Assembly (NCBI RefSeq): GCF_018448925.1
Contig: NZ_RCWE01000004.1
Location: 186,001-250,000, forward strand
Direction of reading: 5' to 3'
Source: Photorhabdus akhurstii
Lineage (GTDB): Bacteria > Pseudomonadota > Gammaproteobacteria > Enterobacterales > Enterobacteriaceae
DNA length: 64,000 nt
The notes under the pieces are model-generated. The model had not been told where the DNA came from. It saw nothing but the letters and a program-made list of their open reading frames with translations, and did no database searches. How positions within the stretch are numbered: position 1 is the stretch's first letter; the number at the start of each line of letters is the position of its first letter. Below, piece after piece: positions 31,801 through 46,800 of this stretch. Both the position numbers and the translations under genes were made by a program.

Positions 31801-34800
31801 CCAGTTTGACCAGGCGGACAGTAATCCGCAGATACCTGAATTGACTGAACGACATTTGGCCTATGTGGTTTACACCTCAGGTTCGACCGGCACGCCGAAA
31901 GGGGTGATGGTGGAACATCGCGGGGTAGTTAACTTGGCTCTGGCTCAAATTACCCGATTTAGCGTTGATGAAACCAGTCGGATATTGCAATTTGCTTCAT
32001 CAGGTTTTGATGCCAGTGTCTCGGAAATCATGACCGCGTTAAGTGGCGGGGCTTGTCTGGTTATTCCTACCGATATCATCCGTCATGATCCGCGTCGTCT
32101 TTGGTCTTATCTCGAAAAACAAGCAGTAACGCACGCTTTCTTGCCACCGGCTCTGTTCCGGGAAGAGAGCGATTTACCGGTAATAACGATAAAGCCTACG
32201 TTAATATTTGCAGGAGAAGCGCCAGGTTCAACCCTGTTCCGGACGTTGTGTGATCGGGCAAATCTATTCAATGATTATGGCCCGACAGAAATTACGGTTT
32301 GCGCCACCTCTTGGTCTTGCCCATCAGACTATACAGATGCATGGGTTCCTATTGGACGCCCAACAACCAACACACGGGTTTATCTGCTGGATGCTTATGG
32401 TCAGCCGGTACCGTTGGGGGCAGTGGGGGAATTGTATATCGGTGGCGTGGGTGTTGCTCGTGGTTATCTCAATCGTCCTGAGTTGACCGCTGAACGTTTC
32501 CTAACAGATCCGTTTAGTAATGAACCTGATGCCCGCCAGTATCGCACCGGGGATTTAGCCCGTTACCTGCCAGACGGCAATCTGGTATTCGTTGGCCGTA
32601 ACGATCAGCAGGTTAAAATCAGGGGGTTCCGTATTGAGCCGGAAGAAATTGAAACGCGGCTGACGGAGCATCCTGCGGTAAGTGGCGCGTTGGTGCTGGC
32701 GTTAAGTGACGGGCAGGACAAACGGCTGGTGGCTTATGTGGTGGCAGAGCCAGATGACGGATTGACGGCGAGCCTGCGTGAATATCTGAGCGCCATTTTG
32801 CCTGATTATATGGTGCCGGCCGCTTTTGTACGCCTGAATGCCTTCCCTCTGACCCCAAGCGGTAAGCTGGATCGCCGAGCACTGCCAGCGCCGGGGGCGG
32901 ATGCCTTTGCTCGTCAGGTTTATGCAGCGCCGGAAGGGGAAACAGAAACCTTATTGGCCGCTATCTGGGGCGAGTTGTTGGGTATCGAACAGATCAGTCG
33001 GCATGACAGTTTCTTTGCCTTGGGCGGCCATTCTCTGCTTGCGGTGCGAATGATTGAACGTCTGCGTAACGCGGGATTAACGCTGGCGGTGTATGATCTG
33101 TTCCAATCTCCGGTGTTGTCCGCATTTGCCCAAACAGTAGGGCAGTCACAAGCGGTGGTGGTGCCGGAGAATGTCATCACACCGGCCACCACGGCACTCA
33201 CACCTGAAATGTTGCCGTTGGTTGAGCTGACCCAAACTGAGATTGACCATATCGTTGCACAAGTACCATGTGGGATGACTAATATTCAGGATATCTATGC
33301 TTTGTCACCGTTGCAGGACGGGATTCTGTTCCACCACTTATTAAGTAATGAAGGCGATCCATATCTATTGGTCAGCCAGATGGTCTTTGCTGATCGTTCA
33401 TTGTTGGATCGTTATCTGGCGGCAGTGCAACAGGTGGTTAATCGCCACGATACTCTACGTACTGCTTTTATCTGGCAAGGATTATCTGCGCCGGTTCAGG
33501 TAGTCTGGCGTCAGGCGCCGTTATCAGTTGTGGAACTGATATTAGATCCTGCTGACGGGCCGGTTTATGAGCAATTGGCTCAACGTTTTGATCCGCGTCA
33601 GCATCGTCTCGATCTGGGCCAGGCGCCACTGTTACGTTTTGTTATTGCACAGGAAACGGATGGTCGCTGGATTGCGCTGCAATTACAGCATCATCTGATT
33701 GGCGATCATACCGCAATGGAAGTGATGAGCCGCGAAGTTCAGGCGTACCTTGCCGGGCAGGAAGAGAGCTTACCGGCACCGGTCCCTTTCCGCAATCTGG
33801 TGGCTCAGGTTCGTCTTGGGGTGAATCAGGCAGAGCATACCCGTTTCTTTACTGACATGTTGGCAGATGTGGATGAACCGACGTTGCCGTTCGGATTGAT
33901 GGAAGTACATCGGGATGGTTCTCAGATGACCCAATCGTACCGAATGTTGCCCGCGATACTGAACAACCGCTTGCGTAGTCAGGCTCGGCGTTTGGGTGTC
34001 AGTCTGGCGTCGCTGTGCCATCTGGCTTGGGCGCAGGTATTGTCGCGTACCAGCGGACAGGAGAAAGTGGTATTCGGCACCGTATTGTTTGGGCGGATGC
34101 AGACAGGGCAAGGAGCTGACAGCGGTATGGGGCTATTTATCAATACCTTGCCGTTACGGCTGGATATGGATAATACCCCAGTACGGGGGAGTGTACAGGC
34201 GGCACATGCCCGGTTAGCCGAATTACTGGAGCATGAACACGCTTCACTGGCGCTGGCTCAACGTTGCAGTGGGGTACAAGGTGAAGTTCCACTCTTTAGT
34301 GCTTTGTTGAACTACCGGCACAGTGCGTTATCCGCGACTTCGAATGAAATCATGAATGGCGTTGAATTTCTTGGCGCGCAGGAACGTACCAACTATCCGT
34401 TCACTCTGTCGGTAGAGGATTTTGGTAATGCATTGGGGCTAACAGCGCAAATTGTTCAGCCATTTGATCCGGAACGGGTGTGCGGTTATATGCAACAAGC
34501 GCTGGAAAGTTTGGCAGAAATACTTGAGCTGGCCCTGGAAACGCCGGTACGGACATTGGAAATTTTGCCCGAGTCTGAACGCACATTGTTATTAAAAACC
34601 TGGAATGCGACTGAAACTGCCTATTCTGATCCGTTGTATATCCATCAATTATTTGAACAACAAGTGGAGAAAAAACCGGATGCCACGGCACTGGTGTATG
34701 AAGAACAGAGGTACAGCTATGCGGAATTGAATACTCGCGCTAACCGCCTGGCCCATCAATTGATTGCGCTGGGTATTGCGCCAGACCAACGAGTGGCGAT

Positions 34801-37800
34801 TTGTGTTACACGTTCACCGACGATGGTCATGGGCTTGTTGGCTGTATTGAAAGCGGGGGGAGCCTATGTTCCATTGGACCCGGCCTATCCGAGGGAACGT
34901 TTGGCACATATTTTGGCTGATGCAGCACCGGCTATTGTGCTGGCGGATAATGCCGGATGTATCGCACTGGGTGAGAAAGCGCTTGCAGGACTCACTGTAC
35001 TGGATCCGAATACTTTGCCGGATAAGCCGGACAGTAACCCGCAAGTGACCGCACTGACTGCGCAGCATCTGGCGTATGTGATTTACACCTCGGGTTCAAC
35101 TGGCACACCAAAAGGTGTGATGGTTGAGCATCGTGGGCTAATTAATCTTATCCGGGATAAAATCACCCAGTTTGGCATTCACTCGGATAGCCGGATGTTG
35201 CAGTTTGCCTCATTGAGTTTTGATGCCAGTGTTTGGGAAATCATGATGGCGTTGGGAAGTGGGGCCTGTCTGGTTATTGCTGTCGATATCGTCCGTCAGG
35301 ACCCGCTTCGCCTCTGGCATTATCTGGAACAACAGGCAGTGACCCATGCCTGTTTGACCCCGGCTTTGCTTCGGGATGGGGGAGATTTACCTGCGCTGAC
35401 GATAACACCGACAGTGATATTAGGCGGTGAAGCACCTAGTGCTGCACTATTTCAGACACTTTGTCGTCGGGCGACGGTGTTTAATGCCTATGGCCCGACA
35501 GAAATCACGGTGTGTGCGACGACCTGGCGTTGCCCGCCAGACTACACGGATACGTTAGTGCCTATCGGCTATCCGACGGCGAACACCCAGATTTATTTGT
35601 TGGACACCTACCGCCAGCTTGTGCCATTGGGGGTTGTGGGTGAGTTGTATGTCGGTGGTGCGGGGGTGGCGCGTGGCTACCTTAATCGTCCTGAACTGAC
35701 GACTGAACGCTTCTTAGATGACCCGTTTAGTGAGATGCCGGATGCGCGGATGTATCGGACCGGGGATTTGGCCCGTTATCTGCCAGATGGCAATTTAGTA
35801 TTTGTTGGTCGTAATGACCAGCAGATTAAAATTCGGGGCTTCCGGATTGAACCGGGTGAAATTGAGACCCGATTAATAGAGTACCCGGCGGTACGTGAAG
35901 CGGTGGTATTAGCGCTGGGTCAGGGGCACGATAAGCGTTTGGTAGCCTGGGTGGTGGCAGAAGAAAACGATGAGTTGGCGAATAGCCTGCGTACTCATCT
36001 GAGCACAGTTTTGCCGGATTATATGATGCCGGCGGCTTTTGTCCGTTTGGATACACTGCCGTTGACGCCAAATGGAAAACTGGACCGTCTAGCTTTACCG
36101 GCACCGGACGAAGAAGCATTTTCCCGTCAGATTTACGAAGCGCCACAAGGCGAAACAGAGATAGCACTGGCGGCTATCTGGCGTGAGTTACTGGGGATTG
36201 AGCAGGTGGGGCGGTATGACAGCTTCTTTGCCCTAGGAGGCCATTCGTTGTTGGCGGTGCGAATGATGAACCGAATAGCGGCTTTAGGCATTGAATTGCC
36301 GCTGACCACGTTGTTTAAATCACCGACATTGGCAGCCTTTGCTGAGGTAATGGGGATTCAGCTTGGTGAACAGAACAATAGCGTGTCTGCTATGGTACCG
36401 ATATCCCGCGTGGGCGGCGCATTACCTTTGTCATTTGCTCAACAGCGTCTATGGTTCCTGGCGCAATTTGAGGGGGTTAGCGAGACCTATCATGTCCCAA
36501 TGGCCCTGCGTTTACATGGTCAGTTGGATATCGTCGCCTGGCAGCAGGCGCTGAATCGCTTGTTTGCCCGTCACGAGGCTTTGCGTTCCATCTTTATCTC
36601 GGTGGATGGTCAGCCTAAAGTCGAATTGTTGTCGGCTGAATTGGGTTTGCCGATGAGCAAACACGATTTGCGCAAAGTGTCTGATGCAGATAAACAGTTT
36701 GAGCGTTTATGTGTACAGGAAGCGGAGGCGCCGTTTGATCTTGCTGGTGGTCCGTTAATCCGAGCGGGTCTGATACAACGGGCTGACGATGATTACGTCT
36801 TTTTGCTGACTCAGCATCATATTGTGTCAGACGGCTGGTCGGCTGGCGTGTTGATGCGCGAATTAAGCGCCCTCTATACCGCTTTTTCAATGGGGCTGCC
36901 AGATCCGTTGCCGCCATTGGCAATTCAGTATCCTGATTATGCCGCTTGGCAGCGTCAGTGGCTGTCGGCGGAGCGGTTACAAATCCAATCTGACTATTGG
37001 CAAATGAGGCTGGCGGACGCACCGGTTCTACTGGATTTGCCTACTGGCCGGCCACGTCCACCTCAGCAGTCGTTTGCCGGGGCTTTATTGCCCGTCAATC
37101 TGGATGCGGAATTAACCCAATCTCTTAAACGTTTGAGTGAGCAACAGGGCGTCACCTTATTTATGACGTTGTTGGCTGCCTGGGGGACAGTTCTGTCACG
37201 CTTGTCAGGTCAGGAAGATCTGGTTATCGGTACGCCGAGTGCGGGCCGTAATCGGCAGGAAGTGGAATCTTTGATCGGTTTCTTTGTAAATACATTGGCG
37301 TTGCGCATGGACTTATCCGGCGCCCCCAATGTGGCAGAATTGCTGGCGCGTGTGCGACAAACTGCGCTGGCGGCACAGGAGCATCAGGATCTACCGTTTG
37401 AACAAGTAGTGGAAATCGTACAACCACCACGCCACCTGGCACACACTCCGCTGTTCCAGGTGATGTTTGCCTGGCAAAACAATGAAGGCATGGAATGGCG
37501 GATGCCGGGACTGACGGTTTCACCTGCCGATCAACCTATTGATATCGCTAAGTTTGATCTTGAATTGAGCCTGTCTGAGGTGGATGGACGAATTGTCGGT
37601 TATCTGAATTATTCCATCGCGCTGTTTGATCAACTGACCATTGAGCGGCAGGTGGGTTATCTCCATACCGTACTACGGGAGATGGCGGCTAACCCTCAAC
37701 AGCCAGTTGGGAAAATCGATATCCTGACCGTGGCGGAGCGCAAGCTGTTACTGGAAACCTGGAATGCAACCCAGACGCGATATCCTGACCAGACATGCAT

Positions 37801-40800
37801 TCATCGGTTGTTTGAACAGCAGGCGGAGAAAACCCCTGATGCAGTAGCGCTGGTGTATGAAGAGCACATTCTCAGTTATACCGAATTAAATGCTCGTGCC
37901 AACCGACTGGCCCGCCAGTTAATTAAGCGAGGGGTACAGTTGGATGATCGGATTGTGGTGCTGTTAGAACGATCTATTGAGCTGGTTGTGGCTCAATTGG
38001 CAATTCTCAAAGCCGGAGCCGTGTATGTGCCAATCGATCCCCGTGTGCCAGATGAGCGGAAAAACTGGCTGATAAGCGATTGTTCAGCCAAATTATTGCT
38101 CACTGATATCCCGATTGATCTAGCTATTCCCACGTATTGCCTTGCTGATGAGATGGGTATTATCAGGGAGGAGGATTACCTTAATCTTGACTTGCCTAGG
38201 TCCAGTACCGAGCTAGCTTATATTATGTACACTTCCGGCTCGACTGGCACGCCAAAAGGGGTAATGGTGCCACACCGCGCTGTGGTTAGACTGGTCATCA
38301 ATAATGGGTACGCTGAAATCGGGCCGGATGATCGGGTGGCGTTTGAGGCCAACCCGGCTTTTGATGCCAGCACCTTTGAAGTCTGGGCGCCATTGCTCAA
38401 TGGCGGTACGCTGGTGGTGATTGATCACACCACATTGCTGACGCCTAAAGAATTCGTTCAGGCATTACAGACTTATTGTATTACGGTGCTGTGGCTGAGT
38501 GTCGGGCTGTTTAACCGGCTGGCGGCAGAATTGTCTCCGGTGTTGCCACAAATCAAGATTCTGATTGTTGGCGGTGATGTCCTTGATCCCCATGTGATGG
38601 CGCAGGTTTTACGTAATAGCCCGCCGCAACAGTTATTAAATGGCTATGGACCAAGTGAGGGCGCCACCTTTACCACCACCTACCGTATCACAGAATTATC
38701 GCCAGAAGTGACTCGTATCCCCATTGGTCGACCAATAGCTAATACACGGGTTTATCTGTTGGATACCTATGGTCAGTTAGTGCCGCAGGGAGTAATCGGT
38801 GAGATTTATATCGGTGGAGATGGGGTTGCCTGTGGCTATCTCAATCGTCCTGAATTGACCGCGGAACGTTTTCTGCCAGATCCGTTTAGTGATAAGCCGG
38901 ATGACCGCCTGTATCGGAGCGGGGATTTGGCCCGTTACCTGCCAGACGGCAATCTGGATTTCTTGGGACGTAATGACCAGCAGGTGAAAATCCGTGGTTT
39001 CCGTATTGAACTAGGGGAAATAGAAGCCCGATTGCTGGAGCACCCGGCAGTGCATGAAGCGGTTGTGCAAGTACTGGGCGACGGTCAGGACAAACGGTTG
39101 GCGGCTTATGTGGTAACAGAAGCGGACGAGGAGTTAGTTAACCGTCTGCATACCTATCTGAGTACCATTTTACCGGATTATATGGTACCGACGGCCTTTG
39201 TACGTCTGGATACTTTCCCGTTGACGCCAAACGGCAAATTGGATCGTCGGGCATTACCGGTGCCGGGGGAGGAAGCGTTTGCCCGACAGGTTTATGAAGC
39301 ACCGCAGGGAGAAACAGAAACCCTATTGGCTGCTATCTGGAGCGAATTGTTAGGTATTGAACAGATCAGTCGGCACGACAGTTTCTTTGCCCTAGGCGGC
39401 CATTCTCTGCTTGCGGTGCGGATGATTGAACGTCTGCGCCATGTTGGACTAACGCTGGCGGTGCGTGACCTGTTTCAATTCCCGGTGTTATCGGCATTTG
39501 CCCAAACAGTAGGGCAATCACCGGCGGTGGTGGTGCCGACGAATGTGATTACCCCGGCGACCACGGTACTTACACCTGAGATGTTGCCGCTGATTGAGCT
39601 GACCCAACCTGAAATTGACCATATCGTGGAACAAGTGCCGGGTGGGGTGGCTAATATTCAGGATATCTATGCCTTGTCACCGTTGCAGGACGGTATTCTG
39701 TTCCACCATCTGCTGGCGAATGAAGGTGACCCGTATCTATTGGTCAGCCAAATGGTCTTTGCTGATCGTTCATTGTTGGATCGTTATCTGGCGGCGGTGC
39801 AACAGGTAGTTAATCGCCACGATATTCTACGTACCGCCTTTGTTTGGCAAGGGTTATCAGCGCCTGCTCAAGTGGTTTGGCGTCAGGCTCAATTGTCAAT
39901 CATTGAACTGACATTGGACCCGGTTGATGGGCCGATCCATGACCAGCTAGCTCAACACTTTGATCCACGTCGCTATCGTATTGATCTGCAACGAGCTCCA
40001 TTGTTGCACTTTGTGGTAGCACAGGAAGAGGATGGTCATTGGCGCGTACTGCAATTGCTGCATCACCTGATTGGTGATCATACTGCAATGGAAGTGATGC
40101 ATGGCGAGGTTCAGGCTTATCTTGCCGGACTGGAAGAGAACTTGCCTGTGCCGGTCCCTTTCCGCAATTTGGTGGCTCAAGTTCGTCTGGGAATGAGTCA
40201 GGCCGAACATACCCGTTTCTTTACTGACATGTTGGTTGAGGTGGATGAACCAACACTACCATTTGGGTTCACGGAGGTACATCGGGATGGTTCGCAGGTG
40301 ACGGAATCGCACCGGATGTTACCCGCTATGTTAAATGATCGTCTGCGCAGTCAGGCACGACGTCTGGGGGTCAGTTTGGCGACTTTGTGCCATCTGGCTT
40401 GGGCACAGGTGTTGTCACGTACCAGTGGGCAGGAGAAAGTGGTGTTCGGCACCGTGCTGTTTGGGCGAATGCAGGTAGGGCACGGAGGTGACAGCGGCAT
40501 GGGGCTGTTTATCAATACCTTGCCGTTGCGACTGGATATGGATGATACCTCGGTGCAGGACAGTGTACGGGCAGCGCATGCCCGGTTAGCTGGATTGCTG
40601 GAGCATGAGCATGCCTCACTGGCGTTGGCTCAACGTTGCAGTGGAATACCGGGGGAAGCGCCCCTCTTTAGTGCTTTGCTGAACTACCGACATAGTGCGC
40701 AGTCGGTTACTACGGATACAATCATCAGCGGTATTGAATTCTTGGGCGGACAAGAACGCACTAACTATCCGTTTGTCTTGTCCGTAGAGGATGTTGGTCA

Positions 40801-43800
40801 TGCTTTGGGATTGACGGCGCAAATTGTTCAACCGATTGATCCGGAGCGGATATGTGGTTATATGCAACAGGCGCTGGAAAGTCTGGCGGAGGCTCTTGAA
40901 CAGCGTCCGGAAACACCGGTACGAGCACTGAATATCTTACCGACAGCGGAGAAAAAGCTGTTGCTGGAAACCTGGAATGCAACCGAAACGTCGTATCCAG
41001 ATCACGATTGTATTCATCGACTGTTTGAACAATGGGCAGAGAAAAGCCCGGATGCCACAGCACTGGTATATGAAGAACAGAGTCTCAGCTATGCTGAGCT
41101 CAATGCCCGCGCCAACCGTCTGGCGCATCAACTGATAGCGTTGGGCGTTACGCCGGACCAACGGGTGGCGGTTTGCGTGTCACGTTCACCGGCGATGGTG
41201 GTGGGGGTATTAGCGGTGCTGAAAGCCGGTGGCGCCTATGTGCCGCTGGATCCGGTCTATACCGGTGAGCGCCTGGCACATATCCTGACTGATGCTGCCC
41301 CTGCTATTTTGCTGGCGGATAAAGTCGGGTGTGAGGCGCTGGGAGAGGACGCGCTGGCAGGGCTGACGGTATTTGACCCGAATAGCCTGCCTGATCAACC
41401 GGACAGTAACCCGCAGGTGCCGGCATTGACGGCACAACATCTGGCGTATGTCATTTACACCTCGGGCTCGACCGGCACGCCGAAAGGGGTGATGGTGGAA
41501 CATCGTAATATTCAGCGTTTGTTTGATGCGACTGAATCCTGGTATCGCTTTAATCGGCAAGATATTTGGTGCCTGTTCCATTCCATAGCGTTTGACTTCT
41601 CGGTATGGGAATTATGGGGAGCGTTACGCTACGGCGCTAAACTGGTGTTGGTTCCGCACGCGATTGCCCGTTCACCTCAAGAGCTGCATCAATTCGTGTG
41701 TCAGCACGGTATCACGGTGTTGAATCAAACCCCCAGTGCCTTCAAAGCCTTTATTGCCAGTTATGTCGCCAATCCGTTACCGGACTGCTTGCGCTATATC
41801 ATCTTTGGCGGGGAAGCCCTCGATCCGAGTATTTTGAAGCCGTGGTATGCCCTGCGTGAGGAGACGTTGCCTCAGTTGGTGAATATGTACGGTATCACCG
41901 AGACCACGGTTCACGTCACTTACCGGGCTCTGACTCGCCATGATGCAGAACAGACAACGAGCCCTATTGGCACGCGTATCCCGGACTTAACCCTCTATCT
42001 GCTGGATAAGTATGGTCAGCCAGTACCGTTAGGCGCTGTGGGTGAGTTATATATTGGCGGGGCTGGTGTGGCACGGGGTTATCTCAATCGTTCTGAGCTG
42101 ACAGCGGAACGTTTCCTGGCAGACCCGTTTAGTCATATTCCAGATGCCCGGATGTACCGCACCGGGGATTTGGCTCGTTACCTGCCGGATGGCAATCTGG
42201 AGTTCCTGGGCCGAAATGACCAACAGGTGAAAATCCGTGGTTTCCGCATTGAGCCGGGGGAAATCGAAGCCCGGCTGATAGAACACCCGGCGGTGAGTGA
42301 AGCGGTTGTGCTGGCGCTCGGCGACGGTCAGGACAAACGGCTGGTGGCTTATGTGGTGGCCGAAGTGGATGAGGAGTTAATTAATCGTCTGCGTACTCAC
42401 TTAAGTGCGATTTTACCGGATTATATGGTGCCAGCCGCTTTTGTTTGTATGGATGCCTTCCCGTTAACACTGAACGGCAAACTAGATCGCCGGGCGCTAC
42501 CGGCACCGGGAGAAGATGCCTTTGCCCGTCAAGTTTATGCGGCACCACGAGGGGAAACAGAAACTCTGCTAGCCACTATTTGGAGCGAGTTGTTGGGTAT
42601 TGAACAGGTGAGTCGGTATGACAGCTTCTTTGCATTGGGAGGACATTCGCTGTTGGCGGTTCGGATGATTGAACGTTTGCGTAATGCGGGGTTAACGCTG
42701 GCAGTGCGTGATTTATTCCAATCCCCGGTGTTATCGGCATTTGCCCAAACAGTAGGGCAATCACCGGCGGTGGTGGTGCCGACGAATGTCATTACCCCAG
42801 CGACCACGGCACTCACACCTGATATGTTGCCGTTGGCTGATCTGACTCAACCTGAAATTGACTATATCGTTGCACAAGTACCGGGTGGGGTTGCCAATAT
42901 TCAGGATATCTATGGTTTATCACCGTTGCAGGACGGTATTCTGTTCCACCATTTATTGGCGAATAAAGGCGATCCGTATCTACTGGCTGGTCAGATAGTT
43001 TTTGCTAACCGCGCCTTATTGGACAACTATTTGGCGGCAGTACAACAAGTGGTTAATCGCCACGATATTTTGCGTACCGCTTTTCTCTGGCAAGGATTAT
43101 CCGCGCCGGTTCAGGTAGTTTGGCGTCAGGCTCAATTATCAGTCACTGAACTGACACTAGACCCGGTTGATGGATCGGCCTGTGACCAGTTAGCTCAACA
43201 TTTTGATCCGCGTCGCTATCGTATTGATCTGCAAAGAGCACCACTGTTGCACTTTGCAGTGGCGCAGGAGGACGATGGCCGTTGGAGCGTACTGCAATTG
43301 CAGCATCATCTGATTGGCGACCATACCACAATGGAAGTGATGCATGGCGAGATTCAGGCTTATCTTGCCGGACAGGAAGAAAACTTGCCTGCGCCGGTCC
43401 CTTTCCGCAATCTGGTGGCTCAAGTCCGGTTGGGGGTGAGTCAGGTCGAACATACCCGCTTCTTTACTGACATGTTGTCTGAAGTGGATGAACCGACGCT
43501 GCCGTTCGGGTTGACGGAAGTCCATCGGGATGGTTCACAGGTGATGGAATCGTACCAGATGTTAACGCCTGAACTGAATGATCGTCTACGTAGTCAGGCC
43601 CGGCGTCTGGGTGTTAGTTTAGCAACTTTATGCCATCTGGCCTGGGCACAGGTTTTGTCGCGTACCAGCGGACAGGTAAGAGTGGTATTCGGCACCGTGC
43701 TGTTTGGACGGATGCAGGCAGGGCAAGGGGCTGACAATGGAATGGGGCTGTTTACCAATACCTTGCCGTTGCGACTGGATATAGATGATACCCCGTTGCG

Positions 43801-46800
43801 AGACAGTGTACGAATAGCCCATACTCGGTTAGCTGAATTGCTGGAGCATGAACATGCCTCACTGGCGCTGGCCCAACGTTGCAGTGAGGTGCCGGGGGAA
43901 ACGCCCCTCTTTAGCGCATTACTAAACTACCGGCATAGTGCGCATCCGGTTACCACGGATGCAACCATCGGCGGTATTGAATTCCTTAGCGGACAAGAGC
44001 GAACTAACTATCCGTTTGTCTTGTCGGTGGAGGATTTTGGTCACGCACTGGGGCTGACGGCGCAAATTGTTCAATCGATTGATCCGAAACGCGTGTGCGG
44101 TTATATGCAACAGGCGTTGGAAAGTCTGGCAGAGGCGCTTGAGCAACGGCCGGAGACACCGGTACGGGCACTGAATATCTTGCCAGAAGCAGAGAAGAAA
44201 CTGTTATTGGCAACCTGGAACGCGACTCAGGCACCATATCCTGACCAGAGTTGTATTCACCGGCTGTTTGAACAACAGGCAGAAAACACTCCTGATGCGA
44301 TAGCATTGGTGTATGGAGAGCACATTCTTAACTATGCCGAATTAAATTCTCGTGCCAACCAACTATCCCATTGGTTAACTGGGCAAGGGGTTCAGCCGGA
44401 TAACCGGGTTGCTGTGCTGTTAGAGCGTTCTGTTGAGCTGGTAGTGGCTCAATTGGCTATCCTCAAAGCCGGGGCCGTTTATGTGCCGATTGATCCCCAG
44501 GTACCGGATGAGCGGAAGCATTGGCTGATAAGCGACTGTTCAGCTAAGTTATTGCTTACCGATATCCCGATTGATTTGGCGATCCCCCGGTTTTGTCTGG
44601 CCGATGAGATGGATGCTATCAGGCAGGAAGATAACCGCAATCCTGACTTGCCACGTTCCAGTACTGAACTGGCCTATATCATGTATACCTCCGGCTCAAC
44701 GGGCACGCCTAAAGGAGTGATGGTACCGCATCGGGCAGTGGTTCGGCTGGTGATTAATAATGGGTACGCCGAAATCGGGCCGGATGATCGGGTAGCGTTT
44801 GAAGCTAACCCGGCTTTCGATGCCAGTACCTTTGAAGTTTGGTCGCCGTTGCTCAATGGTGGCGCACTGGTGGTGATTGATCACGCCACGTTGCTAATGC
44901 CTAAAGAATTTGTTCAGGCATTACAGACTTATCGCATTACCGTGCTGTGGCTAAGTGTCGGGCTATTTAACCGTCTGGCGGCAGAGTTGTCCCCGGCTCT
45001 CCCGCAGCTCAAAATCCTCATTGTCGGCGGCGATGTGCTGGATCCACATGTGATTAGGCAAGTTCTGCGTGATAATCCACCGCAACAGTTATTGAATGGT
45101 TATGGACCAAGTGAGGGCACTACCTTTACCACCACCTACCGAATCACGGCATTATCGCCAGAAGTGGCGAGAGTCCCCATTGGTCGACCGATAGCTAATA
45201 CACGGGTTTATCTGTTGGATGCTTATGGTCAGCCGGTGCCGCAGGGAGCAACCGGTGAGATTTATATCGGTGGAGATGGCGTTGCTTGTGGCTATCTTAA
45301 TCGTTCTGAATTGACGGCTGAACGTTTCCTGGCAGACCCGTTTAGTCATATTCCAGATGCTCGGATGTACCGCACCGGGGATTTAGCCCGTTACCTGCCG
45401 GACGGTAATCTGGAATTTCTGGGTCGTAACGACCAGCAGGTGAAAATCCGTGGTTTCCGCATTGAACTGGGGGAAATCGAAGCCCGATTGCTGGAACACC
45501 CAGCAGTGCATAAAGCGGTTGTGCTGGTGATGGATGACGGTCAGGATAAACGGCTGGTAGCTTATGTGGTGGCAGAAGTGGATGAGGGATTGGTCAATTG
45601 TCTGCGTACTCACTTAAGTTCGATTTTACCGGATTATATGGTGCCGGCCGCTTTTGTACGTCTGGATACCTTCCCGCTGACGCCAAATGGAAAACTAGAT
45701 CGGCGGGCATTACCAGCCCCAGGGGAGGAAGATTTTGCCCGGCAGATTTACGCTGTGCCGTCAGGGGAGATAGAAACCACATTGGCGACTATCTGGCGTG
45801 AATTACTGGGTGTCGAGCGGATTAGTCGATATGACAACTTTTTCGCTTTAGGCGGCCATTCGTTGTTGGCAGTACGAATGATGAACCGGATAGCGGCATT
45901 GGGGATTGAATTGCCATTGTCCACGTTGTTTACATTCCCTGTTTTAACCACTTTTGCTGAAGCGATAAGCGCCCAGTTTGGTGAATCGGACAGGATATTA
46001 CCCGCTATCGTTCCGTTATCTCGTGAGAGCCAATTGCCGTTGTCATTTGCGCAACAGCGTCTGTGGTTCTTGACCCAGTTTGACGGGGTGAGTGAGACTT
46101 ATCATATTCCGCTGGCCTTACGTCTACATGGTCGGCTGGATATCGCCGCCTGGCAACAGGCGCTTGATACACTGTTTGCCCGCCATGAAGCGTTGCGCTC
46201 TGTCTTTGTTGCTGTCGATGGTCAACCGCAGGTGGAGTTGTTGCCAGCGGCATCAGGCTTGCCGATGAGAAAATATGATCTGCGTGACACGCCTGATGTG
46301 GATGCGCAGCTTGCGTCCCTCTCTGCTCAGGAAGTTGAAACACTATTTGATCTTGCCTGTGGCCCATTAATTCGTGCCAGTCTGGTACAACTGGCTGATG
46401 ATAATCACGTTTTCTTGCTGACCCTGCATCATATTGTTTTTGATGGTTGGTCTGTCAGTGTATTGATGCGTGAATTGAGCACTCTTTATACCGCGTTTCT
46501 GGCGGGGCAGTCAGATCCGTTGCCACCGTTGATGATTCAGTATCCTGATTATGCCGCCTGGCAACGTCAATGGTTGTCGGCTGAACGCATACAATCTCAA
46601 TCTGATTATTGGCGTGCGAGACTGATTGATGCACCGGTTCTGCTGGATTTACCTACTGACCGTCCTCGTCCGCCTCAGCAGTCATTTGCCGGGGCTTTAT
46701 TGCCCGTCAGTCTGGATACCGAGTTAACCCAATCTCTTAAACGCCTGAGTGAGCAACAGGGCGTCACGTTATTTATGACTGTGTTAGCTGCCTGGGCAAC

